Positions 1 through 8,130 of a stretch of DNA of 46,896 nt are shown one piece after another. The DNA lies in the NCBI GenBank assembly GCA_025964465.1, contig JAOPYS010000244.1, forward strand, positions 1-46,896. Reading direction: 5' to 3'. How positions within the stretch are numbered: the stretch's first letter is position 1; each line of letters opens with the position of its first letter. Made by a program: the position numbers and the translations under genes. The notes beneath the pieces were generated by a model that worked only from the letters and a program-made list of their open reading frames with translations, was not told the DNA's origin and ran no database searches. The stretch comes from Thermoleophilia bacterium. GTDB lineage: Bacteria; Actinomycetota; Thermoleophilia; Gaiellales; SKUG01.

Positions 1-2
1 TC

Positions 3-1613
3 GAGAGCCTGCGCAAGGGCCGCGGCGTCGTGCCGGAGGTCGGGCACACGCTCGTCCTGGGCTGGAGCGAGAAGCTGCACACCATCATCAGCGAGCTGCG
101 GATCGCCAACGAGAACCAGCACCGCTCGAGCGTCGTGGTGCTCGCACCGCACGATCGCGTGTGGATGGAGGACGAGATCAACGCGCGCTTCGGCTCCGGC
201 GCGAGCGGGACGATGAACGGTCGCCGCCTGCTGGGCCTGCTCGCCGGCTTCGTCGGCCGCGGGCCGGCCTCCATGCGCATCGTGTGCCGCACGGGCAACC
301 CGTCGGACCCGGCCGACCTCGAGATCGTCGCACCCACGGCCGCCAAGAGCATCATCGTGCTCACCGACCCCGATTCGCCGGCGCCCGATGCCAACGTCAC
401 CAAGGTGCTGCTCGGCCTCATGAGCTTCGACCGCGAGCTGACCGGCATGCACGTGCTCGCCGAGTTCACCGAGGGCGAGAACGCCGTGGCGATGGAGGAG
501 GCGACGGGCGGCCGCGTGCAGACCGTCGTGTCCAACGACCTCATCTCCCGCATCACCGCACAGATCTGCCGACAGGCAGGTCTCGGCGCGGTGTACCAGG
601 AGCTGCTCGACTTCGACGGTGACGAGCTCTACTTCCACGCCGACCCGCGCCACGACGGCGCGAGCTGGTCGCAGCTGCTGCTGGCCTACGAGACCAGTTC
701 GCCGATCGGCGTGCGCCGCGCGGACGGGCGGATCGAACTCAACCCCGACCCGGACACGCGGCTCGAGCGTGGCGACCAGGTCATCGCGATCAGCGAGGAC
801 GACGACACGCTCGTGTTCGGCGAGCTCGAGGAGCACGTGCCGCGCGACCCCGCCGCGGCGGCGGCGCCGGCACTCGCCCCCGACCACCTGCTGATGATCG
901 GGTGGAACGACCTCGCCCCGCGCGTGCTCGAGCACCTGGCGGGCGCGGTGTCGGCCGGGTCGACCGTCGACGTGGTCGTCGACCCGAGCCTCGTCGACGT
1001 GTCGCAGGGCCAGCTGCCCGCCTCCGCCAACATGACGATCACCCTGACGGAGGCCGACACCTCGCGCATGGAGCCGATGCGCGGCGTGCTGGACCAGCGC
1101 GAGTACGAGCGCATCGTGCTCGTCGGCTACCGCCAGCTCGACCCCTCCGAGGCCGACGCACGCACGCTGCTCGGCCTCGTGCACGCCCGGCGCATCCTCG
1201 AGCCCGGCCACCGCAACCACGGCACGTCGATCGTGGCGGAGCTGCTGGAGCCACGCTCCGTGCAGCTGGGCCAGGTCGCCAACCCCGACGACTTCGTGGT
1301 GAGCGAGCGACTGACGAGCCTGCTCCTCGCGCAGCTGTCGGAGAACGGCGAGCTGCTCGGCGTCTTCTCGGAGCTGCTCGACGGCACCGGCGTGGAGATC
1401 ACGATGCGCCCGGCCGCGCGCTACGCGCCGGAGGGCGCCGAGGGCAGCGTGGAGTGGCGCGAGCTGGTGCGCAGCGCGGCGCGCGTCGGCGAATCCGCGA
1501 TCGGCACGCTCGTCCCGGGCAGCGACGAGGGCGTCGCCGGCGTCGTGGTGAACCCGGCGAAGTCGAGCCGCGTGTCGCTCACCGAGGACGCGCAGGTCAT
1601 CGTCATCGCCTGA
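3..1613 (+). CDS. CASTOR/POLLUX-type ion channel regulatory protein, RCK domains (5' end outside window)
   Basis: The reading frame is open from the left edge, so the N-terminus, which in this family holds the pore and transmembrane helices, lies outside the window. The visible part begins with the segment preceding a nucleotide-binding RCK fold: a beta strand with GHTLVLGWSEK, then VVVLAPHDR about 35 residues later. A second RCK-like unit starts about 290 residues on (DHLLMIGWNDLAPRVLEHL, later VVVDPSLVD). This two-RCK layout with LGWS/IGWN strands is typical of the Castor and Pollux family of bacterial potassium-channel-like proteins. The protein would form a cytosolic ligand-sensing gating ring on a membrane channel. 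Ion specificity cannot be told from this part. It ends 10 bases before a convergent gene. Confidence 0.8.
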   Translation, partial: ESLRKGRGVVPEVGHTLVLGWSEKLHTIISELRIANENQHRSSVVVLAPHDRVWMEDEINARFGSGASGTMNGRRLLGLLAGFVGRGPASMRIVCRTGNPSDPADLEIVAPTAAKSIIVLTDPDSPAPDANVTKVLLGLMSFDRELTGMHVLAEFTEGENAVAMEEATGGRVQTVVSNDLISRITAQICRQAGLGAVYQELLDFDGDELYFHADPRHDGASWSQLLLAYETSSPIGVRRADGRIELNPDPDTRLERGDQVIAISEDDDTLVFGELEEHVPRDPAAAAAPALAPDHLLMIGWNDLAPRVLEHLAGAVSAGSTVDVVVDPSLVDVSQGQLPASANMTITLTEADTSRMEPMRGVLDQREYERIVLVGYRQLDPSEADARTLLGLVHARRILEPGHRNHGTSIVAELLEPRSVQLGQVANPDDFVVSERLTSLLLAQLSENGELLGVFSELLDGTGVEITMRPAARYAPEGAEGSVEWRELVRSAARVGESAIGTLVPGSDEGVAGVVVNPAKSSRVSLTEDAQVIVIA

Positions 1614-1622
1614 CCCTGGTCG

Positions 1623-1943
1623 TCAGCGGGCGTTGGTCCAGCCGCAGGAGTCGCACGTGCTGACGATCTTGCGCGGGGCTTCCTTGGGCGACTGGCCCGG
1701 GGCCGAGAAGCCGACGACCTCGACCTGGGTGACGCCACGCTCGCCGCACTGCGGGCACTGGTCGGTGTGGCGCGAGCACTGGCCGCCGCAGTCGTCGCAG
1801 GAGAGGACGTTGGCGTCGTCGGTGCGGCTCAGGTCCATCGAGCCGCAGGTCGGGCACAGCAGCAGGCCGTCGTCCATGCGGACGGGGGGCAGCGCGTCGG
1901 ATCCAGGTTCGGGGGTCGTGGCCATGTGGGCATCGTCGCACAA
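1623..1943 (-). CDS. small zinc-ribbon protein
   Basis: About 100 residues with four CxxC-type pairs: CPTCGS, CDDCGGQC, CPQCGE and CDSCGW. This pattern suggests two zinc ribbons. Nothing catalytic is visible, and the exact role (RNA/DNA or protein binding) is unknown. Two starts are possible: the ATG at 1943, which overlaps the first base of the divergent MOSC gene, or the more ordinary ATG at 1925 (MATTPEP), which I favour. The two genes are divergent and essentially share a start region, so any promoter for one must lie within the other. Confidence 0.7.
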   Translation of the reverse strand: MCDDAHMATTPEPGSDALPPVRMDDGLLLCPTCGSMDLSRTDDANVLSCDDCGGQCSRHTDQCPQCGERGVTQVEVVGFSAPGQSPKEAPRKIVSTCDSCGWTNAR

Positions 1944-2776
1944 TGCACGTCGCCAGCCTGCACCGCTATCCGATCAAGTCGTGCCGTGGCATCGAGATGG
2001 ATGCTGCGACCGTCGAGCGCCGCGGGTTCGAGCTCGACCGGCGCTTCATGGTCGTCGGCGCGGAGACGGGCGGGTTCCGCACCCAGCGCCGTGACCCGCG
2101 CCTCGCGCTGGTGGAGGTGGCCATCGATGGTGACGCGATGCACGTCGCCGCCGAGGGCGTCGGCGCCGTGACGATCGACCTCGCCCGCGCCGACGAGGGC
2201 CCGGAGCTGGCGACCTACGTCTGGCGACATCGCGGCACCTCGGTCGACCAGGGCGACCCAGCGGCCGCGTTCTTCGGTGAGGTGCTCGGCGCCCCCGCCC
2301 GGCTGGTGCACATGCCCGACCGCGCGCGCCGCAACGTCAGTCGCGCGTTCGCGCGCACGCCGGACGACATCGTGGGCTTCGCCGACGGCTACCCCTTCCT
2401 CGTCACCACCACCGCATCGCTCGGCGCCCTGCAGGAGGGGATGGACGAGCCGGTGCCGATGGACCGCTTCCGGGCCAACGTCGTGCTCGACGGCGCCCGG
2501 GCGTGGGAGGAGGACGAGTGGTCGGAGCTGCAGGTGGGCGACGCACCACTGGCCATCACCAAGGGGTGCACGCGCTGCGTGATCACCACCACCGACCAAC
2601 GCACGGGCGAGCGCTTCACCGAGCCGATGCGCACCCTCGGCGCCACGCGCCGCACCAAGGCGGGCGTGGTGTTCGGCGTGTACGCCGTGCCCCGGCAGGT
2701 GGGCGTCACGGTCCGCGTCGGCGACGTCGTCAGCGCAGGTTGCACGGCGCCGGCACCGGGCACGCAGGGTGAATGA
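1943..2776 (+). CDS. MOSC domain protein (YcbX/mARC-like)
   Basis: Has an N-terminal MOSC beta-barrel domain (residues 1-120, beginning MHVASLHRYPIKSCRG) followed by a MOSC domain. The features DGYPFLVTT (148-156), RFRANVV (176-182) and KGCTRCVITTTD (207-218) match the molybdenum-cofactor-binding MOSC proteins of the YcbX and mARC type; Cys209 or Cys212 would be the conserved molybdenum/sulfur ligand. Family members reduce N-hydroxylated compounds using electrons from a ferredoxin or flavoprotein; no such electron-transfer domain is fused here. The stop overlaps the next start (ATGA at 2773), so the two are translationally coupled. The length (277 aa) is normal for the family without the ferredoxin domain. 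Confidence 0.88.
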   Translation: MHVASLHRYPIKSCRGIEMDAATVERRGFELDRRFMVVGAETGGFRTQRRDPRLALVEVAIDGDAMHVAAEGVGAVTIDLARADEGPELATYVWRHRGTSVDQGDPAAAFFGEVLGAPARLVHMPDRARRNVSRAFARTPDDIVGFADGYPFLVTTTASLGALQEGMDEPVPMDRFRANVVLDGARAWEEDEWSELQVGDAPLAITKGCTRCVITTTDQRTGERFTEPMRTLGATRRTKAGVVFGVYAVPRQVGVTVRVGDVVSAGCTAPAPGTQGE

Positions 2777-3483
2777 CCGACGATCCGAGCACCTCCCCCG
2801 CGCCCGCCACCGTCACCTGGAGCGAGCCGTACGGCCGCTCGTGGACGCCCTCGGGCGAGGGCTCGATGGAGCGCCACGCGCACGCCCTGCGCGTCGGTGA
2901 CGACGTCTGGGTCATCGACCCGATCGACGCACCCAACCTCGACGAACTGCTCGCCGAGCTCGGCGGCACCGTGCGCCACGTCGTCGTGCTGCTGGACCGC
3001 CACCTTCGCGACGCGGCGGCGGTCGCCGAGCGTCACGGCGCTGCGCTGCACGTGGTCGCCGGCAACATCCGTCAGGAGCTGCCGGCGGGGGCGCAGCGCT
3101 TCGACACCGAGCTCGCAGGCTCGCCCTTCGCGGTGGTGCCGGTGCGCGACCAAGGCAAGGTGTGGTGCGAGCGCGCCCTGTGGTGGCCCGAGCACGACCT
3201 GCTCGTCGTGGCGGAGTCGCTCGGCTCGGCGGGGGGTTTCACCGCGGGCACCGATGCCGCCCTCGCGGTGCACCCGGTGCTGCGACTGACACCACCGCGC
3301 GCCGCGTTCGCCCGCGCCACGCCCCGCACCATCCTGCTCGGCCACGGGCGACCGGTCACCGACGAGGCAACCGCAGCGGTCACCACCGCACTTGCGGAGT
3401 CACGCCGCGGCGCGCCGAAGTTCGTGGCCGAGACCGCGAGCGCCGCCATCTCGGGCGTGCTCGGTCGCCGCACCGACGACTGA
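2773..3483 (+). CDS. degenerate metallo-beta-lactamase-fold protein
   Basis: A 236-residue protein coupled by ATGA overlap to the MOSC gene. It shows the rhythm of a metallo-beta-lactamase fold: VWVIDPIDAP, then VVVLLDRHLRDAAAVAERHG where the HxHxDH metal motif should be, then LLVVAESLG, and the C-terminal LLGHGRPV typical of the fold's last metal ligand. The first motif keeps only one His and one Asp (RHLRD), so the usual two-zinc site is probably altered or lost. It may be a hydrolase with an unusual site or a non-catalytic relative. The coupling hints at a shared process with the MOSC protein, but no substrate can be named. Confidence 0.65.
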   Translation: MTDDPSTSPAPATVTWSEPYGRSWTPSGEGSMERHAHALRVGDDVWVIDPIDAPNLDELLAELGGTVRHVVVLLDRHLRDAAAVAERHGAALHVVAGNIRQELPAGAQRFDTELAGSPFAVVPVRDQGKVWCERALWWPEHDLLVVAESLGSAGGFTAGTDAALAVHPVLRLTPPRAAFARATPRTILLGHGRPVTDEATAAVTTALAESRRGAPKFVAETASAAISGVLGRRTDD

Positions 3484-3497
3484 GGCCGCGCCCCCGG

Positions 3498-4175
3498 TCA
3501 CATCCCGCCGTAGTAGCCCAGGTCGATGATCCGGATGAGCGACACGACCAGGATCAGCGTGCCGACGCCGGATGCCGCGAGACGGATGCTGCGCACGCGG
3601 AAGACCGACGACACGCCGAACATGAACAGGGCGACGGCGAGCAGCACCGTGGTGAGGTCGAACTTGCCGCTCTTGTTGCCGAGCTTGCCGGCCTTGTCGA
3701 ACTGCTTCTCGGCGACCGTGTCCAGGCGCGCGCCCTCGTCGTACCCGTCGATCGTGTAGTCGGGGTCCTGGTCCACGAAGGGCGAGTCGGCCGAGTCGTC
3801 GTCCTCGTCCGTGCCGGCCCACCAGTCGACGCCCGCGACGAGGTTGTCGTCCATCAGGCTGCCCTTGAGGTACTCGGCGGTGTCCGTCTCCCCGCCCTGC
3901 AGCGCCTTGGCGTACTCCAGGAACAGTGCCGTGTCGGAGGTCACCTGCTGCGTGCCCTCCGTGTACTGCTGGCTCGCCTCGTCGCTCGTCTTGATGGACT
4001 TGTTCTGGAGGGTGAGCGCGTCACCGCTCAGCGAGCCGCTCTGGAACGCCGACCACGCGGCGGCGATGGCGGCCAGGCCCAGCACGATGGCGAGGTAGGC
4101 GTCGAACTTGCCGCCCGTGTCCTCGCCGCGGACGATGTCGTCGCTCTCGTCGATCACCTTGACGTCGTCGGCCAT
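3498..4175 (-). CDS. hypothetical membrane protein with three transmembrane segments
   Basis: 225 residues. A charged N-terminus (about 20 residues, many Asp/Glu) precedes a hydrophobic segment at about 26-44 (AYLAIVLGLAAIAAAW). A long hydrophilic, acidic loop of about 115 residues follows (DTDEDDDSADSPF region), then two hydrophobic segments near the C-terminus (LTTVLLAVALFMFGV and GVGTLILVVSLIRI). I do not recognise a named family with certainty; the layout resembles DUF4337-like inner membrane proteins. The acidic loop would sit on one face of the membrane. It is transcribed alone and convergent to the preceding operon, with 14 bases between the stop codons. Confidence 0.6.
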   Translation of the reverse strand: MADDVKVIDESDDIVRGEDTGGKFDAYLAIVLGLAAIAAAWSAFQSGSLSGDALTLQNKSIKTSDEASQQYTEGTQQVTSDTALFLEYAKALQGGETDTAEYLKGSLMDDNLVAGVDWWAGTDEDDDSADSPFVDQDPDYTIDGYDEGARLDTVAEKQFDKAGKLGNKSGKFDLTTVLLAVALFMFGVSSVFRVRSIRLAASGVGTLILVVSLIRIIDLGYYGGM

Positions 4176-4257
4176 GGTCGTGCTCCTGTGCGCGGGACCC
4201 GGCGACGCCGAGGCGGTCCAGCAGGCTACCTGACCCGTCGCCGTCGGCCCGTGACGG

Positions 4258-5592
4258 TCAGGCGACGTCCGGGGCGATGACGTCGACGCGCCCGTCGACC
4301 TGGACGCGCCGCAGGAACGGGATGCTGAGCAGCATGGCGCCCGCCACGATGATCCACATCGCGCCGTAGCCGTGGGTGGAGCCGTACCACGGGTCGAGCA
4401 GGTCGATGACGATGCCGGCGCACAGCGGCCCGGCCACCACGCCGACGCCGCGGCTGACGCTGAACAGGCCGGCCGCCACGCCGTGCGAATGCCCCGGCAC
4501 CGCCTCGATCAGCAGGCCGTACGGGAGCGCGTTGACGATCGCGCCACCCGTCGCGACGAACGGCATGACCGCCCCGACCGCCCAGGGGTTGGTGGTGAGC
4601 CCGGGGATGAGCAGCCCGATCCCGTAGAACACGACCGCGAACTCGAGCGTGCGGTGCACGCCCACGCGGTCGCCGAGCTGCCCGACGAAGAGTGACGAGA
4701 CGACCATCACGCCGGCCACGACGCCGATGCCCAGCGACGCCTTGGGGTAGCTCAGCCCGATGCCGGTCACGAGCCACAGCAGCACGAACGAGCGCAGCGC
4801 GGCGAGCGACATCTCCCACAGGGCGTTGGCCAGCAGCAGGTTGCGCAGGGAGGCGTCGTCGCGGAACAGGCGCAGCCCGACCCGCAGCGTGTCGACGGAC
4901 GCATCGTCGACGGCGTCGTCGGTCGCGCGGCGACCCGCCTGCACGCCGACGATGCGTCGGCCCACCGCCATGCAGAACACGGCGGTGGACGCGGTGATCG
5001 CAGCGCCCGCGACGATGAACGGCAAGGGGTGCCACACGTCGACGAGGAGCACGCCGCCGACGACCGAACCCGCCAGCCCGAGCCCGCGCCAGAACGCCTG
5101 CCCGCCCTGCGAACGCCCGGCGAGGGCGGGGGGCACGAGGTCCGGATAGAGCGCGTTGTAGGGCGGGTAGTAGGTGAAGTAGGCGACGTAGAAGACTGCC
5201 ACGAGCAGGCAGATCGCCCAGAGCGACCCGACGAACGGCATCAGCACCAGCGCGGCCACCGCGAGCGGCGTCGCGCCGAGCATGTACGGCAGCCGTCCGC
5301 CGATCCGGGTGCGCGTGCGGTCCGACAGCGCGCCGACGAGCACGGGCAGCGCCACGGCGAAGACTCCCTCGCCCCCGATGATGAGCCCCACGATGGTGCT
5401 CGAGTCGGTGTAGCGGTGCAGCAGCACCGGCAGCACGGTGGTGACGACGCCGATCGACAGGGCGAGCCCGAAGTTGGGAGCGCCCATGAACAGGAGCCGC
5501 GCGCCTGCGAGCGGGGCCCGGCGGTCGGTGCGGCCTGCGGCCGCCGGGGCGACCGTGTCGTCATCGACGGGGAGTGTGCACGGGGGCGCCAT
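4258..5592 (-). CDS. MFS transporter, SLC45/GPH-like sugar or solute symporter
   Basis: 444 residues with about 12 hydrophobic segments. The loop 2-3 motif reads VGALSDRTRTRIGGRLPYM, close to the signature of SLC45 sucrose transporters and the related GPH sugar-cation symporters. A second characteristic stretch, PPYNALYPDLVPPALAGRSQG, follows TM4. A central hydrophilic linker rich in Asp/Arg (about residues 215-235) separates the two six-helix halves. Transport of a sugar or glycoside by cation symport is expected; the substrate is unknown because no catabolic gene is adjacent. The assigned ATG precedes a long 30-residue cytosolic N-terminus; an internal start near residue 36 is possible. Confidence 0.78.
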   Translation of the reverse strand: MAPPCTLPVDDDTVAPAAAGRTDRRAPLAGARLLFMGAPNFGLALSIGVVTTVLPVLLHRYTDSSTIVGLIIGGEGVFAVALPVLVGALSDRTRTRIGGRLPYMLGATPLAVAALVLMPFVGSLWAICLLVAVFYVAYFTYYPPYNALYPDLVPPALAGRSQGGQAFWRGLGLAGSVVGGVLLVDVWHPLPFIVAGAAITASTAVFCMAVGRRIVGVQAGRRATDDAVDDASVDTLRVGLRLFRDDASLRNLLLANALWEMSLAALRSFVLLWLVTGIGLSYPKASLGIGVVAGVMVVSSLFVGQLGDRVGVHRTLEFAVVFYGIGLLIPGLTTNPWAVGAVMPFVATGGAIVNALPYGLLIEAVPGHSHGVAAGLFSVSRGVGVVAGPLCAGIVIDLLDPWYGSTHGYGAMWIIVAGAMLLSIPFLRRVQVDGRVDVIAPDVA

Positions 5593-5622
5593 CGTGGCGC
5601 AGAGGATACGCGGCGCGTCGGC

Positions 5623-5898
5623 TCAGGCGACGGGGCTGCTGGCTCCGTGCTCGATCCGCTCCTGCGTCGGCCCGTCGACGGCGACCCCGCCGAGCGCCTC
5701 GGCCTGCTGGACGACCTCGTCGATGCGTCGCGCGAGCTCCGCATCCTCCCCGGCGACCATCACGGCCACCTGGGTGGCGGCGCGGGGCATCGACTGGCGC
5801 AGGTACCAGCGCACGGAACCGGGCGACTGCGCACGGGTGCCGGGCACCTCGGTCCACTCGGCGCCGTCGGGAAGGAGCACGTACACGGGATAGGCCAT
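5623..5898 (-). CDS. hypothetical small protein
   Basis: 91 residues, cytosolic by composition, no transmembrane segment or cysteine. The middle is charged and probably helical (GEDAELARRIDEVVQQAEALGG). The start is supported by an AGGGAG Shine-Dalgarno sequence a few bases upstream of the ATG at 5898. It lies between the MFS transporter (same strand, 30 bases downstream) and the RTX gene upstream, and could be co-transcribed with the transporter. I do not recognise the family. Confidence 0.5.
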   Translation of the reverse strand: MAYPVYVLLPDGAEWTEVPGTRAQSPGSVRWYLRQSMPRAATQVAVMVAGEDAELARRIDEVVQQAEALGGVAVDGPTQERIEHGASSPVA

Positions 5899-5934
5899 GG
5901 GCTCCCTGTACCCCGGACGGGCGTTGCGCAGGCC

Positions 5935-7266
5935 TCAGGCGGCGCGGACGACCTCGCACGCCACGGTGACGTCGCCGCGATCGACGAGCGCGGTGTCGCG
6001 ACCGGGGCCGCAGTTCACGGCGTCACCGCGGGCATGGTCGCGTGCGTTGACGACGTCGTTGCCGGCACCGCCGCGCAGGACGTCCTTGCCCGGGCCACCG
6101 GTCAGCGTGTCGTTGCCCGCGCCACCGTCGACGGCATCGCTGCCGTCATCGCCGTAGAGCCGATCGGCGCCGAGGCCGCCGAAGAGCCGGTCCGCACCCG
6201 GGCCACCGCGCAGCAGGTCGTTGCCGCCGAGCCCGGTGAGCGTGTCGTTGCCGCCGCCCGCGTCGAACGTGTCGGCGCCGTCGGTGCCGGTGAGCGCGCC
6301 GCCTCGAGCGGTGCCGATGCACGTCCGCGCGTCGTCGACGGCCGAGGCCGCGGGCAGCGTCGCCTGCGCGCCGGCGAGGTTGCTGCACCGGTCGACGGGC
6401 GGAGCGGGCGGTGCCGGCGTGACGGGTGGCGCCTTGACGGTGACGGTGACCGTGGTCTCGGGCCCGTACGGGCTGCCGTCGCTCGGGCGGTAGGCGAACG
6501 AATCGAGCCCGGCGAACCCGGCGTGCGGCGTGTACGTGAACGAGCCGTTGGAGTTCCAGGCCAGGTCGCCGTTGAGCGGCCCGCGCGTGAGCTGCGCCGT
6601 GAGTACGTCGCCGTCCGGATCGGAGTCGTTGGCGAGCACGCCCGGCACCGCGACGAGCGCGGTGCCGGAGGTCGTCTCGTACGCATCGACGGCCGAGAGG
6701 GGGCTGGTCTCCCAGGTCAGGTCGTCGAACACGGCCGACGCGGAGCCCGTGAAGGCGAGCTGGACGCTCGTGATGCGCGGGGCGCGGACGACGAAGGGCG
6801 TCAGGGCCGGCGTCGACGCGCGCGTCACCGCCGACACCGCTGTGGTCCCGTCGTACGCCGTGACCGTCATCGTCCCGCTGGTGCCCTGGCCCCCTGCGAT
6901 GGAGACCGAGTGTGCGGGTGACGCGAACGTGATGGTCTCGGGGCCGCCGGTCGACCCCCCACCGGGATAGCCCACGCCGGTGTTGAAGGCGAGGAAGTTC
7001 GGCGCGCTGAACCCGGTCACGCCGAATCCGCCGCCGGAGTTCAGTCGCGCGCCGCCCGAGCCGGGGCCCGATCCGGCGAACGAGACGCCGAGCGCCGCGT
7101 ACTCGCTGCCCAGCGGTGTGGTGCTCGCGAACGAGCTCGGCGCCGCGGCTTCGTCGAAGTTGATCGTCCGAGATGCCGCCAGTGCCTGGGTCGCGGTGCA
7201 TCCCCAGCACACGATCGCCAAGGCCATCGTCGCCAGTGTCCGAGTTCGTCCTGCCAGCCGTTCCAT
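5935..7266 (-). CDS. secreted RTX calcium-binding repeat protein with cadherin-like domain
   Basis: 443 residues. A signal peptide (1-31, hydrophobic LATMALAIVCWGCTATQALA, cut near AAS) indicates export. Residues about 32-190 form a beta-rich Gly/Ser/Thr domain like those in secreted surface proteins. About 190-280 looks like a cadherin-type/Ig-like repeat, with VPGVLANDSDPDGDVLTAQL and the later FTYTPHAGFAGLDSFAYR. A Pro-rich linker (APPVTPAPPAPP) leads to a C-terminal block of hemolysin-type RTX nonapeptides of the GGxGxDxLx type (GGGNDTLTGLGGND, GGAGNDTLTGGPGKD), which bind calcium outside the cell. A strong GGAGGA ribosome-binding site precedes the ATG at 7266. There is no enzymatic domain and no adjacent type I secretion gene, so export is probably via Sec, with a surface or matrix role. 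Confidence 0.82.
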   Translation of the reverse strand: MERLAGRTRTLATMALAIVCWGCTATQALAASRTINFDEAAAPSSFASTTPLGSEYAALGVSFAGSGPGSGGARLNSGGGFGVTGFSAPNFLAFNTGVGYPGGGSTGGPETITFASPAHSVSIAGGQGTSGTMTVTAYDGTTAVSAVTRASTPALTPFVVRAPRITSVQLAFTGSASAVFDDLTWETSPLSAVDAYETTSGTALVAVPGVLANDSDPDGDVLTAQLTRGPLNGDLAWNSNGSFTYTPHAGFAGLDSFAYRPSDGSPYGPETTVTVTVKAPPVTPAPPAPPVDRCSNLAGAQATLPAASAVDDARTCIGTARGGALTGTDGADTFDAGGGNDTLTGLGGNDLLRGGPGADRLFGGLGADRLYGDDGSDAVDGGAGNDTLTGGPGKDVLRGGAGNDVVNARDHARGDAVNCGPGRDTALVDRGDVTVACEVVRAA

Positions 7267-7371
7267 GTCGAGATCCTCCGTCGCCGCTCCGCAATCGCCA
7301 CCCTATGGGAACCGGGGTCGCGGCCCGCGCGTCGAACCTGTCGACAGCGCACTTCACCAAGGAGCAGCACG

Positions 7372-8121
7372 ATGTCCCAGGACCGCACCAACCGCACACT
7401 GCAGGCGTCACTCATCGCGTTCGTCGCGCTCGCGGTGGGAGCGCTGCTCGCCTGGGCCGTGTGGTCCGGTTCGGATTCCGAGGCGTCGGCGGCACCAGCC
7501 GGCGGGCAGGCCCGACTGCTCACCTTCACCGGCACGGGCACGGCGCACGTGCAGCCCGACGGCGCCTCGATCTCGGCCGGGGTCTCCACCAAGGGCGCGA
7601 GCGCCGACGCGGCGCAGGACGCGGCGAGCCGCCGGATGGCTGCGCTCGTGAAGCACCTGCGCAGTGTGGGCGTGGCCAAGCAGGACCTGCAGACCTCCGA
7701 CGCCTCGGTGAACGAGGACTACGAGCACGAGGGGCGGTTCTCCGCGAACCAGTCGCTCACCATCCGGGTGCGCGACGTGGACCGCGCGGGCGAGCTGCTC
7801 GGCGAGGCGACGCAGGGCGGCGCCGATTCCGTGAGCGGTCCCGCCTTCTCGCTCGAGGACCAGCGCGCGGGCTACGACGAGGCGCTGCGCACGGCGATCG
7901 CCGACGCCCGAGCCAAGGCGGACGCGGCGGCGTCGCACATGGACGCCACGGTGCGGTCGGTCTATGCCATCGGCGAGGCGGGCAGCACCGGCGAGCGGAT
8001 TCCGATGCTCGCGGCGACCGCGGGGATGGCCACGGACGCGAAGGCCGTCGACGTGCCCACCGAGCAGGGGACGCAGGACGTCACGCTGACGGTCGAGGTC
8101 TCGTTCACCTACGACCGCTAG
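7372..8121 (+). CDS. SIMPL domain (DUF541) membrane-anchored protein
   Basis: 249 residues. One N-terminal hydrophobic segment (SLIAFVALAVGALLAWAVW, residues 13-31) acts as signal anchor. The rest is extracytoplasmic and matches the SIMPL/DUF541 family: LTFTGTGTAHVQPDGASISAGVSTKG at the start of the domain, a central DLQTSDASVNEDYE, and the C-terminal VTLTVEVSFTYD. The family (YggE, BP26) is periplasmic or surface and linked to oxidative stress, but its biochemical activity is not known. An AAGGAG site lies 9 bases before the ATG. It is divergent from the RTX gene, so 7267-7371 must hold both promoters. Confidence 0.82.
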   Translation: MSQDRTNRTLQASLIAFVALAVGALLAWAVWSGSDSEASAAPAGGQARLLTFTGTGTAHVQPDGASISAGVSTKGASADAAQDAASRRMAALVKHLRSVGVAKQDLQTSDASVNEDYEHEGRFSANQSLTIRVRDVDRAGELLGEATQGGADSVSGPAFSLEDQRAGYDEALRTAIADARAKADAAASHMDATVRSVYAIGEAGSTGERIPMLAATAGMATDAKAVDVPTEQGTQDVTLTVEVSFTYDR

Positions 8122-8130
8122 GTTCTGCGC

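Noticed and set aside
5029..6921. A 630-codon open frame on the plus strand across the MFS and RTX genes
   Set aside because: It lies antisense to two well-supported genes; its product is Arg/Ala/Gly-rich without domains. Long antisense frames are expected in such GC-rich DNA because stop codons are rare.
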